Position numbers and translations under genes: made by a program. Shown piece after piece: positions 53,980 to 62,065 of a DNA stretch of 64,000 nucleotides. Positions within the stretch are counted from its first letter, which is position 1. Every line of letters starts with the position of its first letter. The DNA is from Alphaproteobacteria bacterium (GTDB taxonomy: Bacteria; Pseudomonadota; Alphaproteobacteria; MPNO01; UBA2964). The notes under the pieces were generated by a model that was not told where the DNA came from, did not search any database, and was given only the letters and a program-made list of their open reading frames with translations. The stretch covers positions 1-64,000 of the forward strand of contig WLWZ01000009.1 of the NCBI GenBank assembly GCA_012103315.1. Direction: 5' to 3'.

Positions 53980-56301
53980 TTATTTACCGTGTTCGCTCAA
54001 TATTTTCTTTAGTCGCTGTGGTGATACAGGGGTTTCGGTCACAGCCCCCGGAATGCCAATAGCATTGTCGATTGCAGAAGCAATAGCGCCAGCCGCCCCG
54101 GTAATGCCCGCTTCGCCCGCACCTTTGATGCCAAGGGGTGTCCGAATGCTTGGAAAGTCTTCGGTCAGGAGAATTTCCGGATCCGGAGTCTCTTTCAAGG
54201 TTGGCATCAGATAATCGGCAAAGGTCACGGCCTGTGGGTCACCAGCTTCGGAATAGGTGAACTCTTCGAACAGAGCACCGCCGACACCTTGTGCCAAACC
54301 GCCAACCAGTTGGCCCTCAATCATCATTGGATTGATTGACCGACCGATATCATAGGCGATGAAGTATTTTTCGATCTCAACACCACCGGTATCAGGGTCG
54401 ACCTTCACCACCGCAATATGATGGCCGTAGGGATAGGTCTGATGATCGATGTGGAACCATTCTTCGCCTTTGAGGTATGGCTCACGACCGCCTAGGAGTT
54501 TGGAGGTCGGCATCAGCGCTTCTGCGATTTCACCGAGCGTGAGGGATGGACCGGTGGGATTGTCTTTGGAATGAACAACGCCATCGGTGATGGTCAACGT
54601 GTCGGCTGTTGTTTGCAGCAGTTCGGCAGCCATATCCAACGCTTTGGCGCGCACGGCCTGGGCTGTTAGGCTAACAGCTGTCCCGGTCAGAACCGTAGCC
54701 CGCGACGCATGCGCCCCAACGCCATAATCGATCCGATTGGTTTGGCCATGAACGACCCGAATGCGGCGATAATCAGTCCCGAGATCTTCAGCGGCAATCT
54801 GCGCCATCGCCGTCTCGAAGCCCTGACCGATAGACGCGCCACCGGTGACCACTTCGATAAAGCCTGAATTGTCGATGAATATCTTGGCACCATCTGAGGG
54901 TCCAAGGCCCGATTTCTCGAAGAACATCGATATCCCAGCGCCGACCATTTCGCCGTTAGCGCGGCGTTCGGCGAGTTGTTTCTGCAGGTCGTCCCAGCCT
55001 ATTTGCGCGAGGCCTTGGTCAAGCAGTCCAGCATAGTCACCAGGATCGTGTTCAACAGAATCGCCCAGTACATCGAGGGCGCGGCCATAAGGCATCTCTT
55101 CGAGCGAAATCAGATTGCGCCGACGCACCGCGATAGGATCCATATCCATCGCCACGGCGACGGCATCCATCAAGCGTTCGCGAACAAATGTACTCTCGCA
55201 ACGACCTGGCGAACGGTAGGTCGCAGCAGGCGTCTTATTGGTGAGCCGGAAGTGACAAATAGATCGGTATACCGGAAAGCGGTATGGGCCAGGTAGTGTG
55301 CCTGTTGTCATATTGGCGACGCGGGTCCCGTGGGTCCGGATATAGCCACCCTGATCAAGATAAAGCTCATCATCGAGCCCGACAACTTCACCATCTTCGG
55401 CGACCGCAGCGCGGATTATATGGCGTTGCTGGCGTGAATGGTTTGCTGCCATTAAATGTTCCTGGCGGTCTTCGATCCATTTGACGGGCCGCCGTAAGCG
55501 CATGGCCGCGACGCACACGAGAACATCTTCCGGATAGAGCTCGCCACGGATACCAAAACCGCCGCCGGTATGGCCTTCAAACAAGTGCATCCCGGAGGCT
55601 GGACGGTTCAACATCCGGCAAAGCGTGTCGCGATTTCGATGGGGGACCTTCGCTGCGCCATACATTTCGAGGACGTCGCGCGCTTCGTCATAACGGCCGA
55701 TCGCCCCGCGACATTCCATGGGAACACCGGTGTGCCGGCTGACCTTTACATCGACTTCAACAACTTTATAGGCGCTGGCAAAAGTCTCATCGATATCGCC
55801 ATAGCCCTGTTCGACGACCGCGGCTTCGGTTGTTGCTTTGCCTTTGAAGTCCTGAGGGTCGTCATCGGCATTGATCAGGACTGGTAGTGGTTCAATATTG
55901 ATCGTCACCAACTCCGCCGCGTCTTCTGCGGTATAGGGGTCTTCGGCGAATACGGCCGCAACCGGGTCGCCGACATAGCGAACCAGCTCACGGGCCAGGG
56001 CGTATTGCCGGAAGAGTGCCAGTGTCGGGTCACTACCTTCACGAAAATCAATCGGCGGAACATCATCGATGTCAGTAGTTGTCCAGACAGCCACGACACC
56101 GGGAACGGCTTCCGCTGCTGATGTGTCGACGGATTTTATTTTTCCGTGGGCATGGTCGCTGCGGACGATCCGCATATGCAGTTGGTCAGGGAAGTTAATG
56201 TCACCGACAAACCGGCCTTTGCCGGTAACCAGCGGTGGGTCTTCCAACCGTTCAACGCTATCCCCGAGGTGGCCGAGCATTCTGTTTGTTGCCGTTGCCA
56301 T
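53980..56301 (-). CDS. Molybdenum hydroxylase large subunit
   Basis: 773 residues. Mo-binding segments are GGGFGIRGELYPEDVLV (near residue 245), PAATYRSPGRCESTFVRERL (near 370), GGASIGQGFETAMAQIAAED (near 500) and KGAGEAGITGAAGAIASAI with the catalytic Glu near 740. It closely resembles the broken copy at 45385-47626 by eye and serves as its intact reference. Its start overlaps the FeS stop by one base. It is the last gene of the minus-strand FAD-FeS-Mo set, just upstream of UbiD on the same strand. Confidence 0.94.
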   Translation of the reverse strand: MATATNRMLGHLGDSVERLEDPPLVTGKGRFVGDINFPDQLHMRIVRSDHAHGKIKSVDTSAAEAVPGVVAVWTTTDIDDVPPIDFREGSDPTLALFRQYALARELVRYVGDPVAAVFAEDPYTAEDAAELVTINIEPLPVLINADDDPQDFKGKATTEAAVVEQGYGDIDETFASAYKVVEVDVKVSRHTGVPMECRGAIGRYDEARDVLEMYGAAKVPHRNRDTLCRMLNRPASGMHLFEGHTGGGFGIRGELYPEDVLVCVAAMRLRRPVKWIEDRQEHLMAANHSRQQRHIIRAAVAEDGEVVGLDDELYLDQGGYIRTHGTRVANMTTGTLPGPYRFPVYRSICHFRLTNKTPAATYRSPGRCESTFVRERLMDAVAVAMDMDPIAVRRRNLISLEEMPYGRALDVLGDSVEHDPGDYAGLLDQGLAQIGWDDLQKQLAERRANGEMVGAGISMFFEKSGLGPSDGAKIFIDNSGFIEVVTGGASIGQGFETAMAQIAAEDLGTDYRRIRVVHGQTNRIDYGVGAHASRATVLTGTAVSLTAQAVRAKALDMAAELLQTTADTLTITDGVVHSKDNPTGPSLTLGEIAEALMPTSKLLGGREPYLKGEEWFHIDHQTYPYGHHIAVVKVDPDTGGVEIEKYFIAYDIGRSINPMMIEGQLVGGLAQGVGGALFEEFTYSEAGDPQAVTFADYLMPTLKETPDPEILLTEDFPSIRTPLGIKGAGEAGITGAAGAIASAIDNAIGIPGAVTETPVSPQRLKKILSEHGK

Positions 56302-56783
56302 TAGCTCGCTGCCTTCATCTCATCGCGCGCCGCGCGTACGGCTTTGATGATATTGGCGTAGCCGGTGCAACGACACAGGTTAGAGGACAATACTTCGTTC
56401 AAATCGTCATCGCTAATATCGGGTTGTGCCTCAAGAATTCCCGTGGCCAGCATCAGGAAGCCTGGCGTGCAATAGCCGCACTGCAGCGCATGGTTTTCCA
56501 TAAAGGCTTTCTGCAGGGGATGATATTCATCGCCATTTGCGAGGCCTTCGACGGTGCGGATCTTTTTGCCATCAGCCTGAACACCAAACATCAGGCAAGA
56601 TCGAACCGGTGTGTCGTCGACCAGCACAGTGCAGGCGCCACAAATGCCATGTTCACAACCAAGGTGGGTGCCGGTCTGTCCGCAATGGTCGCGGATGACA
56701 TCGGCGAGCGTCCAGCGCGGATCGACCGCGACGTTATGATCTCGTCCATTGACGGTGAGCGTTATGTCTTTCTTGTCACTCAT
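56301..56783 (-). CDS. Molybdenum hydroxylase 2Fe-2S (small) subunit
   Basis: 160 residues. Cluster ligands are C43, C48, C51, C63 for the ferredoxin domain and C102, C105, C137, C139 for the second cluster (CGYCTPG and CRCTGY). It is coupled to the FAD gene upstream by an ATGA overlap of 4 bases and to the Mo gene downstream by a one-base overlap. It is the second FeS subunit in the window and a paralogue of the one at 49656. Confidence 0.96.
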   Translation of the reverse strand: MSDKKDITLTVNGRDHNVAVDPRWTLADVIRDHCGQTGTHLGCEHGICGACTVLVDDTPVRSCLMFGVQADGKKIRTVEGLANGDEYHPLQKAFMENHALQCGYCTPGFLMLATGILEAQPDISDDDLNEVLSSNLCRCTGYANIIKAVRAARDEMKAAS

Positions 56784-57637
56784 GATGCGGCATTCTCCAG
56801 CGCCCGGCGAACCAGCGTCGCGGTTAGATCGCGGCGGTATTGAGCATTTGTTGCGTGGTCTTCCATGGGGTCAATCGCTGCAGCGGCGGCATCGGCGGCA
56901 GCGCGGAATGCCTCGTCACCGGGTGTTTGCCCGGCAAGCGCGGCCTCTGCTTCTGCGATACGGCGGGGGCGATCTTCTGCACCGCCAACACCGATATGCG
57001 GGTCAGTAATTTTGCCACTCTCAAGGCGATAGGTAACGAGGGTCATCGAGATCGCGAAATCGCCGGCGCGGCGGTTGAATTCCTGAAATCCATAGACTGT
57101 GTCATCGCTGAGCATCGGAATGCGAACTTCGCGCAGGAGTTCATCTTCGTTGAGGTTTGTAGTCATTACCGTCTCGAAGAACTCAGCGGCGGGAATCAAT
57201 CGTTCACCTGAGGCGCTCTGCGCAACCATTGTGGCATCCAAAGTGGCGGCGACCATGCACCATTCAGACGCTGGGTCGGAATGGGCGACACTGCCACAGA
57301 ACGTACCGCGTTGTCGGATCGGGTAATGGGCGATGTTGCCAACAACGTCGGTCAGCAAATGTCCGAGAACACCGTTACAGGCTGGTGTGTGGAATTGTGC
57401 ATGGCGGACCGTCGCGCCAATACATAAAGCGCCATCTTCGACAGTGAGTTTTCCGAGGTCAGCGACATTATTAATGTCGATTAAATGATTGGGTCGTGCC
57501 AGCCGAAAGGCCATGGTGGGCACGAGGCTTTGTCCCCCGGCAAGAATGCGACCGTCATTTGGTGCGTGTTCTGCCAGCAGGGCAACTGCTTCGTCGACCG
57601 TCGTTGGTGCGTGATATTCAAATGCAGCAGGTTTCAT
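56780..57637 (-). CDS. Molybdenum hydroxylase FAD-binding (medium) subunit
   Basis: 285 residues of the CoxM type. FAD contacts are LAGGQSLVPTMAFRLARP near residue 34 and RQRGTFCGSVAHSDPASEW near 108. The C-terminal domain carries ALAGQTPGDEAFRAAADAAA. It is the promoter-proximal gene of the minus-strand set, followed by FeS and Mo subunits. The gene order FAD-FeS-Mo is the same as in the plus-strand set. Confidence 0.94.
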   Translation of the reverse strand: MKPAAFEYHAPTTVDEAVALLAEHAPNDGRILAGGQSLVPTMAFRLARPNHLIDINNVADLGKLTVEDGALCIGATVRHAQFHTPACNGVLGHLLTDVVGNIAHYPIRQRGTFCGSVAHSDPASEWCMVAATLDATMVAQSASGERLIPAAEFFETVMTTNLNEDELLREVRIPMLSDDTVYGFQEFNRRAGDFAISMTLVTYRLESGKITDPHIGVGGAEDRPRRIAEAEAALAGQTPGDEAFRAAADAAAAAIDPMEDHATNAQYRRDLTATLVRRALENAAS

Positions 57638-57742
57638 CGTTCTATCTTTATGTGTCTCCCAACCGATCCAAATTTGACCGGTGAGAAGTTTATACAGGAA
57701 GAATCCGGTAGGTAAAACTCACCGACACGCAATCAAATTTGG

Positions 57743-59053
57743 TTAGCTCCGCCATTTTGTTGGGAGCACATCAAAGGCAATGCTGATCCGCTGCGCTTTA
57801 CCGGAAAGTGGTATTGTCTGATGGAAAAAACTGGACGGAAAGAATATCAATTTTCCCGGCACCGGCATTATCCGGCGGACATTAGGTGGGCGGACAGGCT
57901 CAATGCCATAACCGGGCGCGCCAAATTCTATCCAGCCCTGTTGCCCGGAGTTTTCTTTATCCATGATATCGGATGGGACTTCTAAATAGTATACACCGGA
58001 TAACCAGCCCGAGGGATGGAGATGGGGTATTTGATGCCCATCGTTTTTCAGGATGGTTGCCCAAATGCTGTAGTTCCAAGACTCCGGAATTTTGGCAAGA
58101 AATGGATCATTCGGGTCAATATCTTGTCTCTGGATGTAGGTTTCGATTTTGGCTGTAAGCAAGGAAACGAAACTCTTTATCAAAGGATTGGTGTCGTTAA
58201 GTAAGTTTTCTGTCTGTGCGCCTTCTATCGTCGTTGTACCGCTGCGTTCCCATTCGCAGCTCGGATGGTTCACTAGGGCTTTAATCAGTGATTTCTCATC
58301 GACATCCGATGGTAGGGGCAAATCTGTAACGAAGAGTTTTGTACTCGGGTCGACTAGGTTTAGGGCGGCGCTATCTTCTCCCTTTTCGAAATGGGCAATG
58401 GCCTTAATAGCTATCGATTGTGGATGCCATTTTTCTAAGGACAAAGCTTTTTCGAAGAGGGCAATAGCATCATCCCACTGGTGTTGTTTGAGTTTAAGGA
58501 CGCCTAAATTTAATTGGAAATCAGGGATATTGGGCTCTAAGACATTTGCCTTTTCCTGCAAAATAATTGCTTCCTCGCGCGCACCTTTCTTCTCGACGAG
58601 CCCGGCCAGTTCGGTCATGGAGTGGGCGTGGTTATGGTCCAAAGAGAGTACCTGACGAAAAAACCGTTCGGCTTCTTCCAGGTTACCGAGTTTTTTGTGA
58701 GTAAGAGCCAGGTTGAACGCTATGTCTACGTGGTCGGGCGCTCCTTTTGCAGCTTGGCCAAAGGCTGTAGCCGCATCATGCCATCTCTTCATCTTCGTTA
58801 GAACATTACCGTAGTTGAAAAGGTAGATTGGGTCCTCTGGCAGCGATTTAAGTGCTTCAGCGATTAGTTTCTCTGCGTCCTCCAGATGTTCTGTTTGGCC
58901 ATATAAAACACCTAAAAGGTGCAGTATGTCTGGGTGTCCCGGCGCGATTTCCAAAAGTTTGATGTAGCAGACTTCGGCCTCGCCGATATTGCCGCTTTCG
59001 TGAGCCTTTTGGCCCTGAGCAAAGATTTGATCAAACTGAAGCCGGTCAGTCAT
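57743..59053 (-). CDS. TPR-repeat protein with C-terminal 2OG-Fe(II) oxygenase domain
   Basis: 436 residues. Residues 1 to about 235 hold six to seven tetratricopeptide repeats (for example DPIYLFNYGNVLTKMKRWHD). The C-terminal 200 residues form a 2-oxoglutarate/Fe(II) oxygenase-like domain: GHQIPHLHPSGWLSGVYYLE gives the first histidine region, FFPSSFFHQTIPL the distal His and QRISIAFD the co-substrate arginine. Such fusions are thought to be protein or peptide hydroxylases that choose targets with the TPR part. No signal peptide is seen. It stands alone on the minus strand. Confidence 0.85.
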   Translation of the reverse strand: MTDRLQFDQIFAQGQKAHESGNIGEAEVCYIKLLEIAPGHPDILHLLGVLYGQTEHLEDAEKLIAEALKSLPEDPIYLFNYGNVLTKMKRWHDAATAFGQAAKGAPDHVDIAFNLALTHKKLGNLEEAERFFRQVLSLDHNHAHSMTELAGLVEKKGAREEAIILQEKANVLEPNIPDFQLNLGVLKLKQHQWDDAIALFEKALSLEKWHPQSIAIKAIAHFEKGEDSAALNLVDPSTKLFVTDLPLPSDVDEKSLIKALVNHPSCEWERSGTTTIEGAQTENLLNDTNPLIKSFVSLLTAKIETYIQRQDIDPNDPFLAKIPESWNYSIWATILKNDGHQIPHLHPSGWLSGVYYLEVPSDIMDKENSGQQGWIEFGAPGYGIEPVRPPNVRRIMPVPGKLIFFPSSFFHQTIPLSGKAQRISIAFDVLPTKWRS

Positions 59054-59154
59054 CGGTCATACAACGTTGTTTGGTGGACAGTACCACAGCGCCTGCCTAG
59101 TGTTCAGACAGATTAATATTTTGTACCTCTTTATGTGTGTAATGGGAAATTCGG

Positions 59155-59970
59155 ATGCTTAAGCTCTATCATTTCGAAAATTCGGTTTGTGCTCAAAAAG
59201 TTCGGATGACTTTGTTTGAAAAAGACGTCGAATGGGAAAGCCATGAGGTCAACCTGTTCGTCAATGCGCAATATGACCCGGAATACCTCAAGCTGAACCC
59301 CAAGGCCTATGTGCCGACCCTGATCCATGACGGGTATGCGATGCGGGAATCTACATTGATATGCGAATATCTTGATGAGACCTATCCGGAGCCATCTTTG
59401 AGCCCGTCCCATCCAGGTGAACGTGCTCAAATGCGTCTCTGGGGTAAGGCCGTTGATGAGGGATTGTTTGAAGGTGTCGTGGTGTTCTCGTTCTCGGCGA
59501 TGTTCCGCGATCGGATGAAGAATCAGACAGAAGAACAGCGACAGCAGCGCTTTCGCAATGTCGGAGATGCAAACCGGCGCGATCGATTTCTGTCGACCTT
59601 TGAGGACGGCGTGGAATCTCCTTACGTGTTCCGAGGTATTGGCGCTTATGAGATAGCTTTCAAGCTGATGGATGAGGCGCTTGCAGACGGGGACGATTGG
59701 CTGTCCGGCAATATGTTTAGCCTGGCAGAGATCAATCTCGCGCCTTTCGTGGCACGGCTCGAATACTTACAAATTCTCGACCATTGGATCGCTGACCGGC
59801 CAAAGGTGCAGGCATGGTGGCAGCGTGTGAAGGATCGTCCTTGTTATCAGGCGGAAATCGCTACCAAGTTGAGCAAGGAAGAAATTGACGAGATGATCGA
59901 GTCGGGAGCAAAAATAAGTGCGCGCATTGGTGAGCGCCGTCAGGAGTATATCGACGCGTTTAAAGGGTAG
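59155..59970 (+). CDS. Glutathione S-transferase family protein
   Basis: 271 residues, slightly longer than a standard GST. The thioredoxin-like N-terminus has YHFENSVCAQKVRMTLFEK and the cis-proline/Ser-motif region YVPTLIHDGYAMRESTLICEYL near residue 60. The helical C-terminal domain follows, with GDDWLSGNMFSLAEINLAPF near 180. The reaction may be glutathione conjugation, dehalogenation or isomerisation. It is a lone plus-strand gene converging with a TauD-like gene. Confidence 0.9.
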   Translation: MLKLYHFENSVCAQKVRMTLFEKDVEWESHEVNLFVNAQYDPEYLKLNPKAYVPTLIHDGYAMRESTLICEYLDETYPEPSLSPSHPGERAQMRLWGKAVDEGLFEGVVVFSFSAMFRDRMKNQTEEQRQQRFRNVGDANRRDRFLSTFEDGVESPYVFRGIGAYEIAFKLMDEALADGDDWLSGNMFSLAEINLAPFVARLEYLQILDHWIADRPKVQAWWQRVKDRPCYQAEIATKLSKEEIDEMIESGAKISARIGERRQEYIDAFKG

Positions 59971-59973
59971 GGG

Positions 59974-60807
59974 TCAGGCGGCGACCGGGCCGACGATACC
60001 CTCAACCTGGACCCGATAGCCTGACCGAACATTAGGTAGGTAATCATTGGTCGCCCGGTGTTGCGCGCAGCGATTATCCCAAAAAGCGATGGAATGGGGT
60101 GTCCAACGGAAGCGATGGCAGTGTTCCGGCAACACGCAGTGATCCCACAGAAAACGCAAGACCCCTTCACTTTCAGACGCCGAAAGCTCGTTAATCCGTT
60201 TGGTGAATCCACGATTTACATAAAGTAGCTTTCGCCCACTTTCGGGATGTTTGACGATCACTGGGTGTGTGGCGTTGGGCGTGCCGGGACCAAAGGTCGG
60301 TACGCCGTCATGCCAGGCTGTTAGCCCTTCCAGATAGTTCTGCATTCGGTCGGATAGCCCTTCATAGGCGGCATACATGCTGGCGAACATGGTGTCGCCG
60401 CCACCGTTGGGAGGGATAATCTGGTTGTACAGGATGCTGCCGAGCGGCGGGTGTTCTGCACAGGATTGGTCAGTGTGCCAGATGTGGCCAGATATAGCCT
60501 CCGAATTCTCATCGAAATGAAATTTTCGAACCCGTGGATCGTCACTGAGTTGGCTGTTTGTATTTGTCCCGACGTGCGAGCCGATGGGGCCGAAATATTC
60601 ACCCAGCCGTACATGATCTTCAAAGCTGATTTCCTGATCTCGGAAAAATAGAACGCAGTGTTCGGTGAAAGCGCGTTTGACCTCCGCCAGCTCAAGCTCG
60701 GTAAGTGGGCGGGTCAAGTCGATATTGCTGATCTCTGCGCCAACCGTTGGGCTCGCGGGTGTAACGGTGATTGCCTGATAGGCTGTATTGCTGCCTGTGC
60801 CGTCCAT
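59974..60807 (-). CDS. TauD/TfdA-family Fe(II)/2-oxoglutarate dioxygenase
   Basis: 277 residues. The facial triad is His and Asp in IWHTDQSC (near residue 110) and the distal His in CAQHRATNDY (near 250), with arginines in VRSGYRVQVEG binding 2-oxoglutarate. N-terminal GAEISNIDLTRPL and CVLFFRDQEIS are typical of TauD, TfdA and AtsK. It may release sulfite from sulfonates or cleave ether-linked acids; the substrate is unresolved. GGAGGA precedes the ATG. It is a single minus-strand gene. Confidence 0.93.
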   Translation of the reverse strand: MDGTGSNTAYQAITVTPASPTVGAEISNIDLTRPLTELELAEVKRAFTEHCVLFFRDQEISFEDHVRLGEYFGPIGSHVGTNTNSQLSDDPRVRKFHFDENSEAISGHIWHTDQSCAEHPPLGSILYNQIIPPNGGGDTMFASMYAAYEGLSDRMQNYLEGLTAWHDGVPTFGPGTPNATHPVIVKHPESGRKLLYVNRGFTKRINELSASESEGVLRFLWDHCVLPEHCHRFRWTPHSIAFWDNRCAQHRATNDYLPNVRSGYRVQVEGIVGPVAA

Positions 60808-60910
60808 GTTTCCTCCGGTGTCCCAAGCGCGGGGACCGAACTTTTCGCTATTGATTGACCTGTTTTATCAAATGCGACGCCAGGGCGGAAGCTTTCATCA
60901 CAAAGGATGT

Positions 60911-61858
60911 TTAGTGGCGCAATGCGGAAGCTAGGCAAGCTTCAAAAGATTTCGCGATGTTGTCGATGAGCTGGAAATATAGATCGGGGCCTGGGGATAA
61001 TGTCGCTCCAATGGGATCGAGGATCGCCAAGCGTGCCGATGTTCCCCTGGTCACAAGTTTCACCGATTTAGGATTGAACTGGGGTTCGGAGAAAACACAG
61101 ACTGAGCCTGCTTGCTTTATACTGTTCTGAATTTCTGAGATCCGTTTAACGCTCAACGGAATATCCGGGTGGAAGATTACTGCACCGACCGCAGAAAGCC
61201 CAAACCGCTTTTCGAAATATTGATAGGCATCGTGAAAAACAAAAAAACGACCATGTCGTAGAGGTTTGAGTTTGGTTGCCGTCTTGCGTTGTAGCTTGTT
61301 GAGGCGAGCCCGTAGTTGTTTGGCATTTTTCCTGAATGTTTGGGAGTTTACTGGATCGATCGCCTTCAGGGTGATCTCTATCTTTTGTGAGAACGCGATT
61401 GCATTCGCTGGATCGAGCCAAAAGTGCTGATCGATTTTGCCATGATGGTGCCCATGGTTATGCTTATGTGCCGCGTCCTTTTTTGATTTAAATTGATTGG
61501 CTTTGCGAAATTCATGGCGGGTGAGTTGGTCAGAATCGGATAGCGTTACGATCTTGGCGCGATGGCCCAAAACCTCCAACGGTTTGACCAAAAAGTTTTC
61601 CAGCTCCTCGCCAATCCAGAAAATAACTTTGGCATTGCGTAGTTTCTTGGCCTCTGACGGTCGCACTCTGTATGTGTGAGGGGATGATTGTCGCCGCAAA
61701 ATCAGAAAGGGTTCGCTGACACCCTTGGTGATCGAAGCGACCAGCGAATGGATTGGCTTGATCGAGACAACGACACCGTCTGTCGCGGAAACTGACGCGG
61801 TCCATCCGAAAAGTACCGCCATGGCTATTCCGAAGAAGGCGGTTCTCATAAATATCAT
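60911..61858 (-). CDS. znuA: Zinc ABC transporter substrate-binding protein ZnuA
   Basis: 315 residues with a signal peptide (RTAFFGIAMAVLFGWTASVSA). Zinc ligands are suggested by His in SIKPIHSLVASITKG, a His-rich loop HKHNHGHHHG near residue 135, the WLDP segment after it, and FVFHDAYQYFEKRFGL near 205. These are ZnuA cluster A-1 features. It delivers Zn2+ to a ZnuBC permease in the periplasm; znuB and znuC are not adjacent. A Zur-type operator lies just upstream. Confidence 0.93.
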   Translation of the reverse strand: MIFMRTAFFGIAMAVLFGWTASVSATDGVVVSIKPIHSLVASITKGVSEPFLILRRQSSPHTYRVRPSEAKKLRNAKVIFWIGEELENFLVKPLEVLGHRAKIVTLSDSDQLTRHEFRKANQFKSKKDAAHKHNHGHHHGKIDQHFWLDPANAIAFSQKIEITLKAIDPVNSQTFRKNAKQLRARLNKLQRKTATKLKPLRHGRFFVFHDAYQYFEKRFGLSAVGAVIFHPDIPLSVKRISEIQNSIKQAGSVCVFSEPQFNPKSVKLVTRGTSARLAILDPIGATLSPGPDLYFQLIDNIAKSFEACLASALRH

Positions 61859-61909
61859 AGGTATCTCAATTTGTTAGAGGTGGGTTCTTGTCATCAAGGG
61901 ATTTACAAT

Positions 61910-61924
61910 TGTTATATTATAACA
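61910..61924 (-). promoter_or_regulatory. Zur box overlapping the znuA promoter
   Basis: TGTTATATTATAACA is a perfect 7+1+7 inverted repeat matching the known Zur operator core (TGTTATAWTATAACA). It lies 52 bases upstream of znuA. On the minus strand it contains TATAAT, a perfect -10 hexamer, so Zur bound with zinc would block the promoter. Only weak -35 matches are visible. Confidence 0.88.
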
Positions 61925-62065
61925 TCGTGGCCTGGACGTTCCAGCGAAACAGCGAGATGTGCCAAAAAAAGAAATAATCTTCCTTTTTTTACAAAATAGC
62001 TGATTTCTGCTAGGTCTTTCGGCTAATAGACGATTGTCATTCTCTTATAGGAAAGCGCTGTATCT

